A stretch of DNA of 64,000 nucleotides from Chitinophaga filiformis (GCF_023100805.1 NZ_CP095855.1:5931001-5995000); one strand, 5' to 3'. Positions 9,432 through 18,058 are shown, numbered from the stretch's first letter. Notes: generated from the letters alone by a model not told the origin. Numbers and translations are program-made.

Positions 9432-10025
9432 CTATCTCACATGACAAAAGAGATAAGCCACCAGCAGGGCCCAGTCTCCCGAGGAACTGGATCTCAGGTA
9501 CCCCCGCACCCTGCGAAGCGCTTCTGTCAGCTGGTTTTTAACCGTTTGCTCCGACAGGTTGAGCCGCCTGGCTATTTCTGCGATAGGAAGGTCTTCTTCC
9601 CGGCTCATCCGGAAGATCTGCTGCATACGGGTGGGTAACAGGCTGACGGCAGCGGCAATATTGGCACTCAGTTCTTTGGTTTCCAGCCTGTCATTGAATT
9701 CCTGGCTGTCCAGTATGTCGAATAAGGATATTTTTTTGATCTCTGCTGCACTGAAGGCATAGTGACTGATCACCCTGTATTTAATAGCAGCATGCAGGTA
9801 TTTTGCGAATTCACCTTCCTTAAAAACGGGGATCTCTTTTCTTCTGCGCCAGAGGCTCAGCATGACTTCCTGTACCAGGTCTTTCGCATCATTGACGTCC
9901 ACCCGCTGACAGGCCCGCGTATATAATGCTTTCCAATACCTGTTATACAGCATCTCGAAAGCAGCTGTATCATCTCCTTTCAGCAATTGCAGCAGGTCCC
10001 CGTCACTGATATGCGTTTCGAACAT
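9432..10025 (-). CDS. Orphan ECF-type RNA polymerase sigma factor
   Basis: 197 residues. Region 2 (about 18-80) contains FEMLYNRYWKALYTRA and DLVQEVMLSLW; region 4 (about 125-180) contains LLPTRMQQIFRMSREEDLPI and the AEIARRLNLSEQTVKNQL helix-turn-helix. This is the Bacteroidota FecI-like family that normally works with a FecR anti-sigma and a SusC. Here no fecR or susC follows in the same direction: the next gene downstream is the other sigma gene's locus across the inverted repeat, and upstream is a metallo-hydrolase. The C-terminus ends in a hydrophobic segment (DWALLVAYLFCHVR), like the neighbouring sigma factor. Its targets are unknown. Confidence 0.9.
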   Translation of the reverse strand: MFETHISDGDLLQLLKGDDTAAFEMLYNRYWKALYTRACQRVDVNDAKDLVQEVMLSLWRRRKEIPVFKEGEFAKYLHAAIKYRVISHYAFSAAEIKKISLFDILDSQEFNDRLETKELSANIAAAVSLLPTRMQQIFRMSREEDLPIAEIARRLNLSEQTVKNQLTEALRRVRGYLRSSSSGDWALLVAYLFCHVR

Positions 10026-10104
10026 GTTGATCTTGGTGAGCCGTAAAGTAAAAGCGAATTACTTAAGAAAGCAAGTGCATTACAAATAATTAACCGGTCT
10101 CTGC

Positions 10105-11112
10105 TTAGCCGATGCGTAATTCCTCTCCTACCTTCAGCAGTTCCAGGCGCCCTTGTACTGCTCCTTGTTTTTCAAGTCCCTGCAAGGTTTTAAAAGGGTC
10201 GCTCAGCGGCTCGTCAGACAGTGCAAAAGTGCCATAATGCATGGGAATCATCACCCTGGCATGCATATCATTTGCGGCTCTTACAGCATCCCGGGGTGAA
10301 ATATGGCTTTGCGACATGAAAAATTCGGGCTTATATGCCCCTATGCCTGCAATACAATAGTCTATCAGGGGAAAGATGCGGCCTGCATCCCTAAAATGAC
10401 TGCCATATCCCGAGTCGGCAGCGAAATAAATGGTCCTGCCGCCTCCCTGGATCACAAAAGCGCCCCAAAGCTGCGTATTAACGTCCCCAAACCCGCGTTT
10501 GGACCAATGCCTTGCCGGAAGAAAAAAAATCTTTATACGGGCTTCTGTGCGGTATTGCTGGTACCATCCCGCCGTCTGCACCTGCTTACTACCCGTCAGT
10601 CTCTCCAGCAGGCCTTCCATCTTTAAGCCTGTCAGGTAGACTGCCTGCGGATTATTTTCTGCCAGTAAACGCAGGCTGCGCTTATCGCAATGGTCCAGGT
10701 GATTGTGAGATACCAGGATATAATCGAGGCCCTTTAATTTTGCCGGATCTATGGGAAAAGGCGTACGCCGTTTGAAGAGCAGGATATCATAGAAAACAGG
10801 ATCGATCAATATGCTGACGCCCGCCAGCCGGATAAAGAAAGAGGCATGCCCCAACCACACGATACAATCTTTATCGGAATACAGGAAGTCCTCAGTATAC
10901 AGTACCTCCGGATGCCAGGTATCCGCTTTCTTCTCTGCCTTCTGCGGATTACGCTGGAAACGCCATTTCAGAAATTCCAGGAAGGAGTAGATATGCGGGA
11001 ACTCATGATTCACGAATCTCCCTTTTTTATCTACCGGGGTTCCTTTCCAGTCAAAAGGTAATTGCATACCGGACAATGCCGGGTTTGAGACATATTCCAT
11101 AGCTGACGTCAT
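10105..11112 (-). CDS. Metallo-beta-lactamase-fold hydrolase (NAPE-PLD/UlaG-like)
   Basis: 335 residues, no signal peptide, so cytoplasmic. The metal-binding signature HxHxDH is complete as His136-Asn-His138-Leu-Asp140-His141, preceded by WLGHASFFIRL and ILIDPVF, as in N-acyl-phosphatidylethanolamine phospholipase D-like and UlaG-like proteins. Further ligands are likely at ARHWSKRG, FAADSGYG (Asp) and MPMHYGTF (His). These hydrolases act on phosphodiester or lactone bonds; the substrate here cannot be named. It lies 33 bp downstream of the serine hydrolase gene, but a TATATTTG promoter box in that gap suggests it can be transcribed on its own. The second ATG, at 11100, is an alternative start. 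Confidence 0.85.
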   Translation of the reverse strand: MTSAMEYVSNPALSGMQLPFDWKGTPVDKKGRFVNHEFPHIYSFLEFLKWRFQRNPQKAEKKADTWHPEVLYTEDFLYSDKDCIVWLGHASFFIRLAGVSILIDPVFYDILLFKRRTPFPIDPAKLKGLDYILVSHNHLDHCDKRSLRLLAENNPQAVYLTGLKMEGLLERLTGSKQVQTAGWYQQYRTEARIKIFFLPARHWSKRGFGDVNTQLWGAFVIQGGGRTIYFAADSGYGSHFRDAGRIFPLIDYCIAGIGAYKPEFFMSQSHISPRDAVRAANDMHARVMIPMHYGTFALSDEPLSDPFKTLQGLEKQGAVQGRLELLKVGEELRIG

Positions 11113-11122
11113 GTGTTCCTGA

Positions 11123-11130
11123 CAAATATA
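11123..11130 (-). promoter_or_regulatory. Bacteroidota -7 promoter box (TATATTTG)
   Basis: On the minus strand this matches the TAnnTTTG -7 element of the Bacteroidota primary sigma factor exactly. It stands about 10 bp ahead of the metallo-hydrolase start, predicting a very short leader. No clear -33 TTTG is seen at the right distance, so the call rests on one element. Confidence 0.35.
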
Positions 11131-11145
11131 CGTTATCGGGTACCG

Positions 11146-12216
11146 TTATTCTCCGTACCGCCTGCTAAGTTCTTTCAGCAGTACATCAACCGCCTCTTTT
11201 GTAGCGGAGCTTGCTGCATTCGTAAAGATGACATACCCCCGGTCAGCCTCTTTGATGATATGCACCCGCGTAATGAATGCACCGGCATTTCCTTCGTTAT
11301 AGGCCACATGATGCTGTGGCAGCTGCAGTGGATTAAACCATCCATAAGAGAACTGTGGCATCCCAAAGAGTAATTGCTCAAAGGTCTTCTTTGGTAATAA
11401 ATCACTCTTCCCTTTCAGTCCTGTCAGCAACATCCGCACAAACCGGGTATACTCCTCCAGGCTCACATTGATATTGCCTGCTGCCAGTAACCAGTTCATT
11501 TTATAACTTTCTGCAGGTGGCAACGGCTGCAGATCAGCGTTATGCCCCCAGGGTTGCGTAGTGTCTTTTAAATTCGGATAGTCGAAGTAGAAATTGATTC
11601 CCAACCGCGCCCCCAGTTCCTGTACAAGTGTTTTATAAGGCTTTCTGCTGGCTTTTTCCAGCATCAGCCCCGCAATGATGTAGTCCACGTTGGAAGGTGT
11701 CAGCCCGTTCTCATCCGGCTTCATAGGGGCTTGTGTCAGGAAATTCGCCGCCAGTTGTATACGTTGTGCGGCATAATCCCCGTGCAGGTCTTTGAAGCTG
11801 GGCGTTTCAGAATTATAGGAATATCCCTGCAGCCTGCCACGGAATGTCAGCAGGTTAGCGAGTGTGACGGTATCGTATACATATCGGGTTCTCCATCTCA
11901 GTTCGGGGAATATTGTCAGAATAGTGGAATTCCACCGGATCTTCTGCTCCTTCACCAGTAAAGCAGCAATAAAAGCAGTAATAGCCTTGGTATTCGATCC
12001 GATATGGAACCTGTCGCCCGGCTGGGCAGCATAAGTGCTATTAGCCCGTTTTACGCCCAATACATGGCATTCCAGCACACTATCTGAAGAGACAACGGCA
12101 AATGCCAGTTCAGGTACTTTGTACTGTTGCCTTATACTATCTGCGAAAGATACAATGCCCTGGCCCTGGCATAGATGAGGAATAGCTGCCAGCAATGGCA
12201 GCAGCAAGCGTTTCAT
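11146..12216 (-). CDS. Beta-lactamase-related serine hydrolase, exported, with degenerate active-site motifs
   Basis: 356 residues with a signal peptide (about 1-19, HLCQGQ). The fold is that of class C beta-lactamase/DD-peptidase-like serine hydrolases: IGSNTKA supplies the SxxK nucleophile pair (Ser74, Lys77), followed by LTFRGRLQGY and the C-terminal YVIFTNAASSATKEAV. Two usual motifs are altered. The Tyr-Ser-Asn triad reads Pro174-Ser-Asn, and the C-terminal HxG-type box reads NEGNAGAF. Either the general base is supplied differently or activity is reduced. The gene starts 5 bp downstream of the lactonase gene, so the two are co-transcribed. Substrate unknown; peptidoglycan or ester substrates are typical of the family. 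Confidence 0.8.
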   Translation of the reverse strand: MKRLLLPLLAAIPHLCQGQGIVSFADSIRQQYKVPELAFAVVSSDSVLECHVLGVKRANSTYAAQPGDRFHIGSNTKAITAFIAALLVKEQKIRWNSTILTIFPELRWRTRYVYDTVTLANLLTFRGRLQGYSYNSETPSFKDLHGDYAAQRIQLAANFLTQAPMKPDENGLTPSNVDYIIAGLMLEKASRKPYKTLVQELGARLGINFYFDYPNLKDTTQPWGHNADLQPLPPAESYKMNWLLAAGNINVSLEEYTRFVRMLLTGLKGKSDLLPKKTFEQLLFGMPQFSYGWFNPLQLPQHHVAYNEGNAGAFITRVHIIKEADRGYVIFTNAASSATKEAVDVLLKELSRRYGE

Positions 12217-12221
12217 AGGTA

Positions 12222-13340
12222 TTAATCTTTATAGGTTCTGATTTGTAAATTGGAAGGTCCCTGCATCTTTACTTCTATACCTGTATTCGTCAACAGGCCG
12301 GTCTGTGCATTTCGTTTAAAGACGACCACATTACCGCTGATCTGGTTGGCCACCACCAGGAATTTCCCGGTAGGATCTATCAGGAAATTACGGGGATGTT
12401 CACCCTGTACGGGCTCATATCCTACAATGCTTAAGGTCCCGTTTTTGCTAATGCGGTAGATAGCTATATTGTTTTCATCTCCCCGGTTAGAGGCATACAG
12501 AAAACGGCCATCGGGCGAGATATGAATATCGGCGCTGTTGTAAAATTTCTGCGGCGCACTATGTGTCATGAGTCTTTGCAGAGAATCCAGCCTGCCCTTC
12601 TTGTATTTATATGCCGTTACGGAACCCGACATTTCCTCTATACAATAGGCAAAACGCCCGTTGGGATGAAAGGTAAAATGCCGAGGGCCGCTACCAGACA
12701 CACTGCGAACAAAACTATCCGCCTGCAGGGGCTTTGCCTGGCTGGCATCAAAGGCGAAACGCCGTATTTTATCCGCCCCCAGGTCAGGAGCGAATACATA
12801 ATCCTGCGCCGGAGAAAAGACCGTACTATGAATATGAGCGCTTTTCTGTCTCTCAGTGATACTACTATCGGTAAACGGAATAACCGTCACCGCTGTTCCG
12901 ATAGTACCATCGCTATTCAAAGGGAATACAGAGATACTGCCACCGGTATAGTTTCCATTCACCAGCCAGCGACCGCTTTTATGCACGGCGAGATAGACGG
13001 GATTGTCGCCCCCGCTGGGCTGCTTGCTTAGTAAAGTGATTGTAGGCAGCTTCCGGTCGAAGCGGTAACTGCTTACACTACCCATACCTGCTGTACGGGT
13101 TTCCGTGCAGGCATAGATATATTCTCCATCCTGTGAAAGGGTCAGATAAGAAGGGTTCATGATGCCGGAAAAAGTGCAGACCTTATCCAGGTTTCCGCTC
13201 TCCATATTCATCCTGTAAATGTAGATCCCATCTTTATCTTTCGCGTCATTGTATGATCCGACAAACAGATAGGTTGTCTGGGCATAGATAAAACTGTTGG
13301 CGAGTAATGCCAGTAAGAGCAGATATAATCTTTTGAGCAA
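12222..13340 (-). CDS. Secreted lactonase-type seven-bladed beta-propeller (6-phosphogluconolactonase-like family)
   Basis: About 372 residues. I chose the TTG at 13340, which gives a clean signal peptide (LLKRLYLLLLALLANSFIYAQ region) ending AQ. The longer frame from TTG 13385 begins inside a promoter box at 13383-13390, so it is unlikely. The body shows repeated propeller blades with YLFVGSYNDAKDKDGIYIY, NPSYLTLSQDGEYIYA, HPNGRFAYCIEEMSGSV, ISPDGRFLYASNRGDENNI and HPRNFLIDPTGKFLVVAN, the pattern of the Lactonase (PF10282) family. An exported member is not the cytosolic pentose-phosphate enzyme; its substrate is unknown. It is followed 5 bp later by the serine hydrolase gene. Confidence 0.82.
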   Translation of the reverse strand: MLKRLYLLLLALLANSFIYAQTTYLFVGSYNDAKDKDGIYIYRMNMESGNLDKVCTFSGIMNPSYLTLSQDGEYIYACTETRTAGMGSVSSYRFDRKLPTITLLSKQPSGGDNPVYLAVHKSGRWLVNGNYTGGSISVFPLNSDGTIGTAVTVIPFTDSSITERQKSAHIHSTVFSPAQDYVFAPDLGADKIRRFAFDASQAKPLQADSFVRSVSGSGPRHFTFHPNGRFAYCIEEMSGSVTAYKYKKGRLDSLQRLMTHSAPQKFYNSADIHISPDGRFLYASNRGDENNIAIYRISKNGTLSIVGYEPVQGEHPRNFLIDPTGKFLVVANQISGNVVVFKRNAQTGLLTNTGIEVKMQGPSNLQIRTYKD

Positions 13341-13382
13341 GGTGATGAAGCGGTTTATCGGGTCCGGAATTGATGTGCCGGA

Positions 13383-13390
13383 CAAAGATA
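13383..13390 (-). promoter_or_regulatory. Bacteroidota -7 promoter box (TATCTTTG) for the lactonase operon
   Basis: The reverse complement reads TATCTTTG, an exact TAnnTTTG match. A transcript starting about 6 bp further on would have a leader of roughly 37 nt to the TTG at 13340, which supports that start over 13385. No convincing -33 element was seen. Confidence 0.4.
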
Positions 13391-13400
13391 ATACTTACCC

Positions 13401-13511
13401 TCATTCCATTTTAAGGCTTTTTACAGGATTGGTAAGCCTGGCTTTCAGCGCCTGAAAACTGATGGTCAGCCATGTGAAACAGCCTCCGGCAGGAAATCGG
13501 GATCGCCAACG
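13401..13511 (-). pseudogene. C-terminal remnant of a MacB/FtsX-type ABC transporter permease
   Basis: Reading the minus strand in the frame that stops with TGA at 13401-13403 gives a tail containing TISFQALKAR and LTNPVKSLKME. This is the characteristic end of Bacteroidota FtsX/MacB-like permeases, whose usual C-terminus resembles 'ISFQAIKAALANPVKSLRTE'. Upstream, only about 20 further codons are permease-like before the sequence runs into the stop of the M1 peptidase gene at 13521. No start, extracellular domain or other membrane segment is present. The rest has been deleted, so this is a fossil end of a gene once located here. Confidence 0.65.
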
Positions 13512-13520
13512 CCTCCTCTC

Positions 13521-15125
13521 TTACATGTCCCTGCCATACATAAACAGCAGGTTTATCTGCGGATCGATACGTATCGTATGGTTAGCGTGTATATTGATCA
13601 CCGTTACCTTGTCTTTGATCTGCACTTTATATATCCGGGGATCGTTGTCTATAGCGTATTCCAGCGGGAATGTGAACAAAGGTTCCTGTTGCTGCGTGAT
13701 GATGAACTTACCTTCTCCACCAGGCCTGATGCTCAATTCCGGCATTCCCGGCATATATAGCCATTGCCGGAAGAAGTCGTCCAGGTTTTGCCCGCTTTCC
13801 TTTTCCATCACCTTTCTGAAGTCGGAGGTATTGGCATTATGCCCGCCATAAGTTGCGAAATAGCTCCTGATGCCTTTCCAGAAGAGGCTATCCCCCACCT
13901 GCCTTCTTAACATATGCAATACCCATCCGCCCTTCTGATAACTATTGGCATTCAGCAATTGTGTATATCTGTCTTTTGCGCTGGTATCGACAACAGGTGT
14001 ATATCTCTTTTTCTCAAAGGCGATCACTTTCTTGCGGTCCGCCTTTAAACCGGTCTTCAGCGTATCAGTGCCATATGTATGTTCCATATACAGGTGCGTC
14101 ATGTAGGTGGCAAAGCCTTCGCTGAGCCATACATGCTCCCAGCCGGTTTCTGTGATGGCATCTCCGAACCATTGATGTGCTATTTCATGAGCCAGCAGTT
14201 CCTCGATGTCTCTGGAGCCCACAGATTCTTCGGAGTAAAAGATAGCGCCGGCATTTTCCATACCGCCATAAATGGTCTTGGACTGGATATTAGCCAGCTT
14301 CTTATAGGGATAAGGCCCTATCTGCTGTATGAAAAAACGCAGGATCTCTCCAGCCTTGCCATAGTCGGCAAAGCCTTGTTTTTTATTTTCGGGGAACACA
14401 TAGCTATATACAGGAATGCCCTGTACATCCGCTGAATGATCCACTGCAAAACCTGCTATACCAATTGCGAATATTTTCGTAGGCAACAGCGCCTTTTCCG
14501 TATAATGTGTCCTCCTCTGGTGGTTGCCTGTCAGTACATCCTGTGTTTTCAACCCGTTCGCCACCACAGTATATTTATCAGGTGTGATCACATCAAAATC
14601 CACGGCTGCTTTATCCGAGGGATGATCTATACACGGCAACCAATGATGCGCACGGTCGGGCCAGTTGTCTGTAAAGAAAGTACGCTTGCCGTATTTGTTC
14701 TTTGAGATGATCAGACCATCGCCGGGAATGCCGGCATATTCGATCCTGTAGGTATGTGTTTCGTCCTTCCTGCCATTAACGGATAAATACAGGGCGGCGC
14801 TGTCCTGCCGGAACGGAATATTCTTTATGTTATATGGAGCACCAGGTTTTGCAGCAGCGGAACGGCCTGCGCTTACTTTTTCTGTTACTTTCAGCACCGT
14901 CATACCAGTATCGGCTATAGCCGGCCCTACCAGGTCCAGGCGCAGCTCCGGCAGCTCATTCAGAAAACGTAGGGTGATTTCAGCGGTAGCTGTTATCTTA
15001 TCAGTGTTATCGCGCACCGTCAGGGAAATGCCGTAGTGTTGCACGTCTACAGACTGGCGCTGGCCTAAGGTGTTGAAACAGATTCCCAGTAGCAGTAACG
15101 GGAGTACAATCAGTTTTTTTTGCAT
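13521..15125 (-). CDS. M1-family metallo-aminopeptidase, exported
   Basis: 534 residues with a signal peptide (about 1-21). It has the N-terminal beta-saddle domain of M1 peptidases, then the catalytic thermolysin-like domain. The exopeptidase motif GGMEN is at 287-291, the zinc motif HEIAH at 313-317 (His313, Glu314, His317) and the third ligand Glu336 in LSEGFATY. The family's tyrosine is plausibly in NANSYQKGGWVLHMLR. These enzymes remove N-terminal residues from peptides. At 534 residues it lacks the long C-terminal helical domain of PepN-type members, as in shorter cold-active or LTA4H-like periplasmic M1 enzymes. The 29-bp gap to the preceding yjbQ-like gene suggests co-transcription. 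Confidence 0.92.
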   Translation of the reverse strand: MQKKLIVLPLLLLGICFNTLGQRQSVDVQHYGISLTVRDNTDKITATAEITLRFLNELPELRLDLVGPAIADTGMTVLKVTEKVSAGRSAAAKPGAPYNIKNIPFRQDSAALYLSVNGRKDETHTYRIEYAGIPGDGLIISKNKYGKRTFFTDNWPDRAHHWLPCIDHPSDKAAVDFDVITPDKYTVVANGLKTQDVLTGNHQRRTHYTEKALLPTKIFAIGIAGFAVDHSADVQGIPVYSYVFPENKKQGFADYGKAGEILRFFIQQIGPYPYKKLANIQSKTIYGGMENAGAIFYSEESVGSRDIEELLAHEIAHQWFGDAITETGWEHVWLSEGFATYMTHLYMEHTYGTDTLKTGLKADRKKVIAFEKKRYTPVVDTSAKDRYTQLLNANSYQKGGWVLHMLRRQVGDSLFWKGIRSYFATYGGHNANTSDFRKVMEKESGQNLDDFFRQWLYMPGMPELSIRPGGEGKFIITQQQEPLFTFPLEYAIDNDPRIYKVQIKDKVTVINIHANHTIRIDPQINLLFMYGRDM

Positions 15126-15154
15126 ACGGTATAGTATCGGTTTTTCGCAGATTA

Positions 15155-15577
15155 TTATTCTCCCCAGGCGGTGATGACCAGCCTTCTGCTGCCACCGCGA
15201 TTACGGTGTTCGCATAAATAAATGCCCTGCCAGGTGCCCAGGGCCAGGTTGCCGTTCCTGATCGGGATCATCACAGAACTGCCCAGCATTGCTGCTTTCA
15301 GGTGCGCAGGCATATCGTCGGGCCCTTCATCGTCATGCTGATAGTCAGGATCATTTTCAGGCACCACTTTACTGAAATACATCTCAAAGTCCTTCCTGAC
15401 GGTAGGGTCTGCATTTTCATTGATGGTGAGAGACGCTGAAGTATGCTGGATGAACACCTGGCACATGCCTGTCCTGATCTCCCCCAGCTGCGGCATAGCC
15501 TGTACCACTTCCCCCGTGATCAGGTGGAAACCCCTTCTCCTTTCATGGAGCTGTAACAATTCCTGGAATATCTTCAT
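15155..15577 (-). CDS. YjbQ/UPF0047 family protein (secondary thiamine-phosphate synthase type)
   Basis: 140 residues from the ATG at 15577, the usual family length. The longer frame from 15625 adds 16 residues that do not belong to the family. Conserved motifs include GMCQVFIQHTSASLTINENADP (in two parts), MLGSSVMIPIRNGNLALGTWQGIYLCEHR and RRLVIT. Members bind metal with conserved histidines and can replace ThiE weakly in E. coli tests, but the physiological role is unsettled. The gene is first in a probable unit with the M1 peptidase. It is divergent from the universal stress protein gene across 127 bp. Confidence 0.9.
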   Translation of the reverse strand: MKIFQELLQLHERRRGFHLITGEVVQAMPQLGEIRTGMCQVFIQHTSASLTINENADPTVRKDFEMYFSKVVPENDPDYQHDDEGPDDMPAHLKAAMLGSSVMIPIRNGNLALGTWQGIYLCEHRNRGGSRRLVITAWGE

Positions 15578-15704
15578 TTCATTCAATTTAAACATGGTTA
15601 CACATGTTGTAACTACACTTTTCATGCCTGCTGTTAAATAGCATATTTATTTCAGATTTAGGCAGGACAAACTTAACTTAGTAAAAGAGAAAAATGAAAT
15701 CGTT

Positions 15705-16553
15705 ATGAAAACATTACTGATTCCGGTCGATTTCTCCACCACCTCCGATAATGCGGTCGATTTTGCGATAGAATGGAGCAAAGATTACGGTTATGAACGC
15801 ATTATCCTGCTCAAGACCTTTTACGATACCGTTTTCGATCATATAGTGGTTTCTGCCGAATATGCCCCTGTCAGCCCTCATTACATGGCCAGGGAACGGG
15901 AGGAAGCCACTTTGCAAATGGATAGTCTTTCCCGGCACATTATTGGAAAGACCGACAATAGTCTGCAGGTTGTTTCCATGGTCAGCGAAGCTCCCCTGCT
16001 AAGGGCTATACTGGAAGTGGTCAGGGAAGAATCGCCTGAGATGATTGTACTGGGTAGCGACAACTTTAAATATTCCAGCGGCAGCTTCATTGCCGGCAAC
16101 CTGATAGCCATCGCCAAGGCCAGTCCCGTCAGGGTGCTGATCGTACCGGCAGCCTATACCTATCAGCCGGTAAAGAACATCCTGGTGCCCTGCGACTATA
16201 AAACGCTGGACTCCCTCCATAAGCTGGAAAATCTCCGGATCCCTCCCCAGTGGAACGATAGTAAACTGCTGGTACTGAACGTAGACGCTAAAGAAAGGTA
16301 CCTCAATCCTGACGATCAGCTGATAGCAGCAGAAGAACATGTACATGAACGCCTCCGGGAATACCAGCACGAAATCTGTTACAGCAGCGACAAAAATACC
16401 ATTAACGGCATCCTGAGCTTTACAGAGAAACATAGGATCCAGCTCATCATTTCCTTACCTGGCAAACACAGCTTTCTTTACTACCTGACACATAAAAGTA
16501 TTTCCGACGCTATCTGCCGTAATGCCCGCGAACCAGTCATGATACTCAAATAA
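15705..16553 (+). CDS. Universal stress protein, two tandem UspA domains
   Basis: 282 residues made of two Usp domains (about 1-148 and 158-282). The first is well preserved: MKTLLIPVDFSTTSDNAV at the start and the end IVLGSDNFKYSSGSFIAGN followed by PVRVLIVP. This corresponds to the ATP-binding G-2x-G-9x-G(S/T) region but is imperfect. The second (KNILVPCDYKTLDSL to EPVMILK) lacks the glycine motif and is probably structural. Cytoplasmic, with no membrane segment. Usp proteins help cells survive starvation or stress by unknown chemistry. It is followed 103 bp later by a sensor-like gene in the same direction. Confidence 0.9.
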   Translation: MKTLLIPVDFSTTSDNAVDFAIEWSKDYGYERIILLKTFYDTVFDHIVVSAEYAPVSPHYMAREREEATLQMDSLSRHIIGKTDNSLQVVSMVSEAPLLRAILEVVREESPEMIVLGSDNFKYSSGSFIAGNLIAIAKASPVRVLIVPAAYTYQPVKNILVPCDYKTLDSLHKLENLRIPPQWNDSKLLVLNVDAKERYLNPDDQLIAAEEHVHERLREYQHEICYSSDKNTINGILSFTEKHRIQLIISLPGKHSFLYYLTHKSISDAICRNAREPVMILK

Positions 16554-16656
16554 ATATCACTTTTCCGGGTACTTTCTCTCAAAAACTACCCATTATGCCA
16601 ACAAATAATATGTATAATAAATTAATTTATTATTTTGGGTGGAATAGTCTGTTATC

Positions 16657-17874
16657 ATGCCAATTTGGAAAAAATCATCTATTTTAAAGGCGCCCTCCCT
16701 TGGAATACTGTTAATGGGAAAGGAAGATGAGTTTTCCTTCGAGCACCGGCTATTCAATTTAACCGGGGCCATTACCCTGATGATCCTGTCTGCTTTCCTC
16801 GTCATCGATGTACTGATTGCCGCGCATAAATCCACCCTGCTTTTACTGGTGCTGATGGGCATACAGGTTGTCTATTATATCCTGTCCCGCAAAATGCGTA
16901 AATACCGGACTATCATTGTCAGCTATGTCATTGTCGTATATGCAGGCCTCAGCGGCAATTATTTCTTCAATGCGGGCATCGACGGACCCACCTTACTGCT
17001 GTTCTTCACCACGCTGCAGCTGGCGTTGAACATCTCCCACCGGGAAAAATATCTTTTATGGCTCATTTTAAGCCTTATCATACCCGGCACCCTGCTGGCT
17101 ATAGAATTGTATTTTCCGGGACTAATAAGCGGTTACTATAAAACGCCGACAGAAAAGATCATCGACCGCTTCGGCTGTTATGTGCTGTCCACCATTTACA
17201 TTTTCTTTGCCACTTCCAGTTTCAAAAGACATATCGCCCGCCAGCAGGAACGTGAGAAAAAAGGAGCTGCCGACATCGTGGAATACAGCATAAGGCTGCG
17301 TGCCTTCTTCGAAAGCCTGACCGACAATTTCGTGCTGCTGGACAGGAACATGAAAGTCCTTTACTTCAACAAGGCAGCCGTCGACCTGACCACTACTTTC
17401 TATGGTAAAAAGATCGAAGAGGACCTGAATATCGACCAGTTTGTACACGAATCCAATAAAGCATCCTTTTACTATTGTTTTAACACCGCGTTGAACGGCA
17501 CCGCCATTTCCAGGGAATTCCAGCGGGTATACACCACGAAGGAAACCTGGTGGCTCAGCACCTTCAATCCGGCCAGGAATGAGCAGGGCGAGATCATTGG
17601 CGTGACCCTGATCATGAAAGATATCACAGATGCGTATCTGTACAAACTTAAAATAGAACGCAAGAACGAACTGCTGGAAAAGATCGCCTTTATACAGGCG
17701 CATGAACTCAGAGGCCCGCTTACCTCCATCCAAAGCCTCCTGGAGCTCATAAAGGAAGAATATTGCGATATGGACCTGATATATACCCGGAAGCTGGAAG
17801 AGGGCTTAAACAGGCTGGATGACAAGATAAAAGAGATCGTTACCCTGTCTTCCGGTCATAGGGAAGAGTTATAG
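16657..17874 (+). CDS. Membrane PAS/HisKA sensor protein lacking the histidine-kinase ATPase domain
   Basis: 405 residues. About six membrane helices fill residues 35-190. A PAS domain follows (about 212-325; FVLLDRNMKVLYFNKAAVD, and PARNEQGEIIGVTLIMKDIT). The protein then has a HisKA dimerisation/phosphoacceptor helix with His349 in AFIQAHELRGPLTSIQSLL. It stops only 56 residues later, with no N, G1 or G2 boxes and therefore no ATPase domain. The stop is followed by non-coding sequence, not by the missing domain in another frame. It could be phosphorylated in trans by another kinase, or act as a dimerising sensor. The 5' flank is very AT-rich. Confidence 0.82.
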   Translation: MPIWKKSSILKAPSLGILLMGKEDEFSFEHRLFNLTGAITLMILSAFLVIDVLIAAHKSTLLLLVLMGIQVVYYILSRKMRKYRTIIVSYVIVVYAGLSGNYFFNAGIDGPTLLLFFTTLQLALNISHREKYLLWLILSLIIPGTLLAIELYFPGLISGYYKTPTEKIIDRFGCYVLSTIYIFFATSSFKRHIARQQEREKKGAADIVEYSIRLRAFFESLTDNFVLLDRNMKVLYFNKAAVDLTTTFYGKKIEEDLNIDQFVHESNKASFYYCFNTALNGTAISREFQRVYTTKETWWLSTFNPARNEQGEIIGVTLIMKDITDAYLYKLKIERKNELLEKIAFIQAHELRGPLTSIQSLLELIKEEYCDMDLIYTRKLEEGLNRLDDKIKEIVTLSSGHREEL

Positions 17875-18001
17875 GACTCCGGTTACGAACACGGGGCCAT
17901 GTACGGGCTTGCGTAGGGAAGCGCCATAATATACCATCGCTAAAAGTTGTTACGAACACCGCGCAGCATACGGCCTTTCACAGCGCTAAAGCACCACAGG
18001 C

Positions 18002-18039
18002 AAAAGGCTGCCCCGCATGAAGCAGGAACAGCCCTTTTT
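18002..18039. terminator. Weak bidirectional terminator between convergent genes
   Basis: AAAAGGCTG (18002-18010) pairs with CAGCCCTTTTT (18029-18039) with one bulged base, with a long loop. It lies between the 3' ends of the HisKA protein gene and the second susD, where a shared terminator is expected. The rest of 17875-18058 shows nothing else. Confidence 0.4.
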
Positions 18040-18058
18040 AGTGAAAACCCGAACGTTA

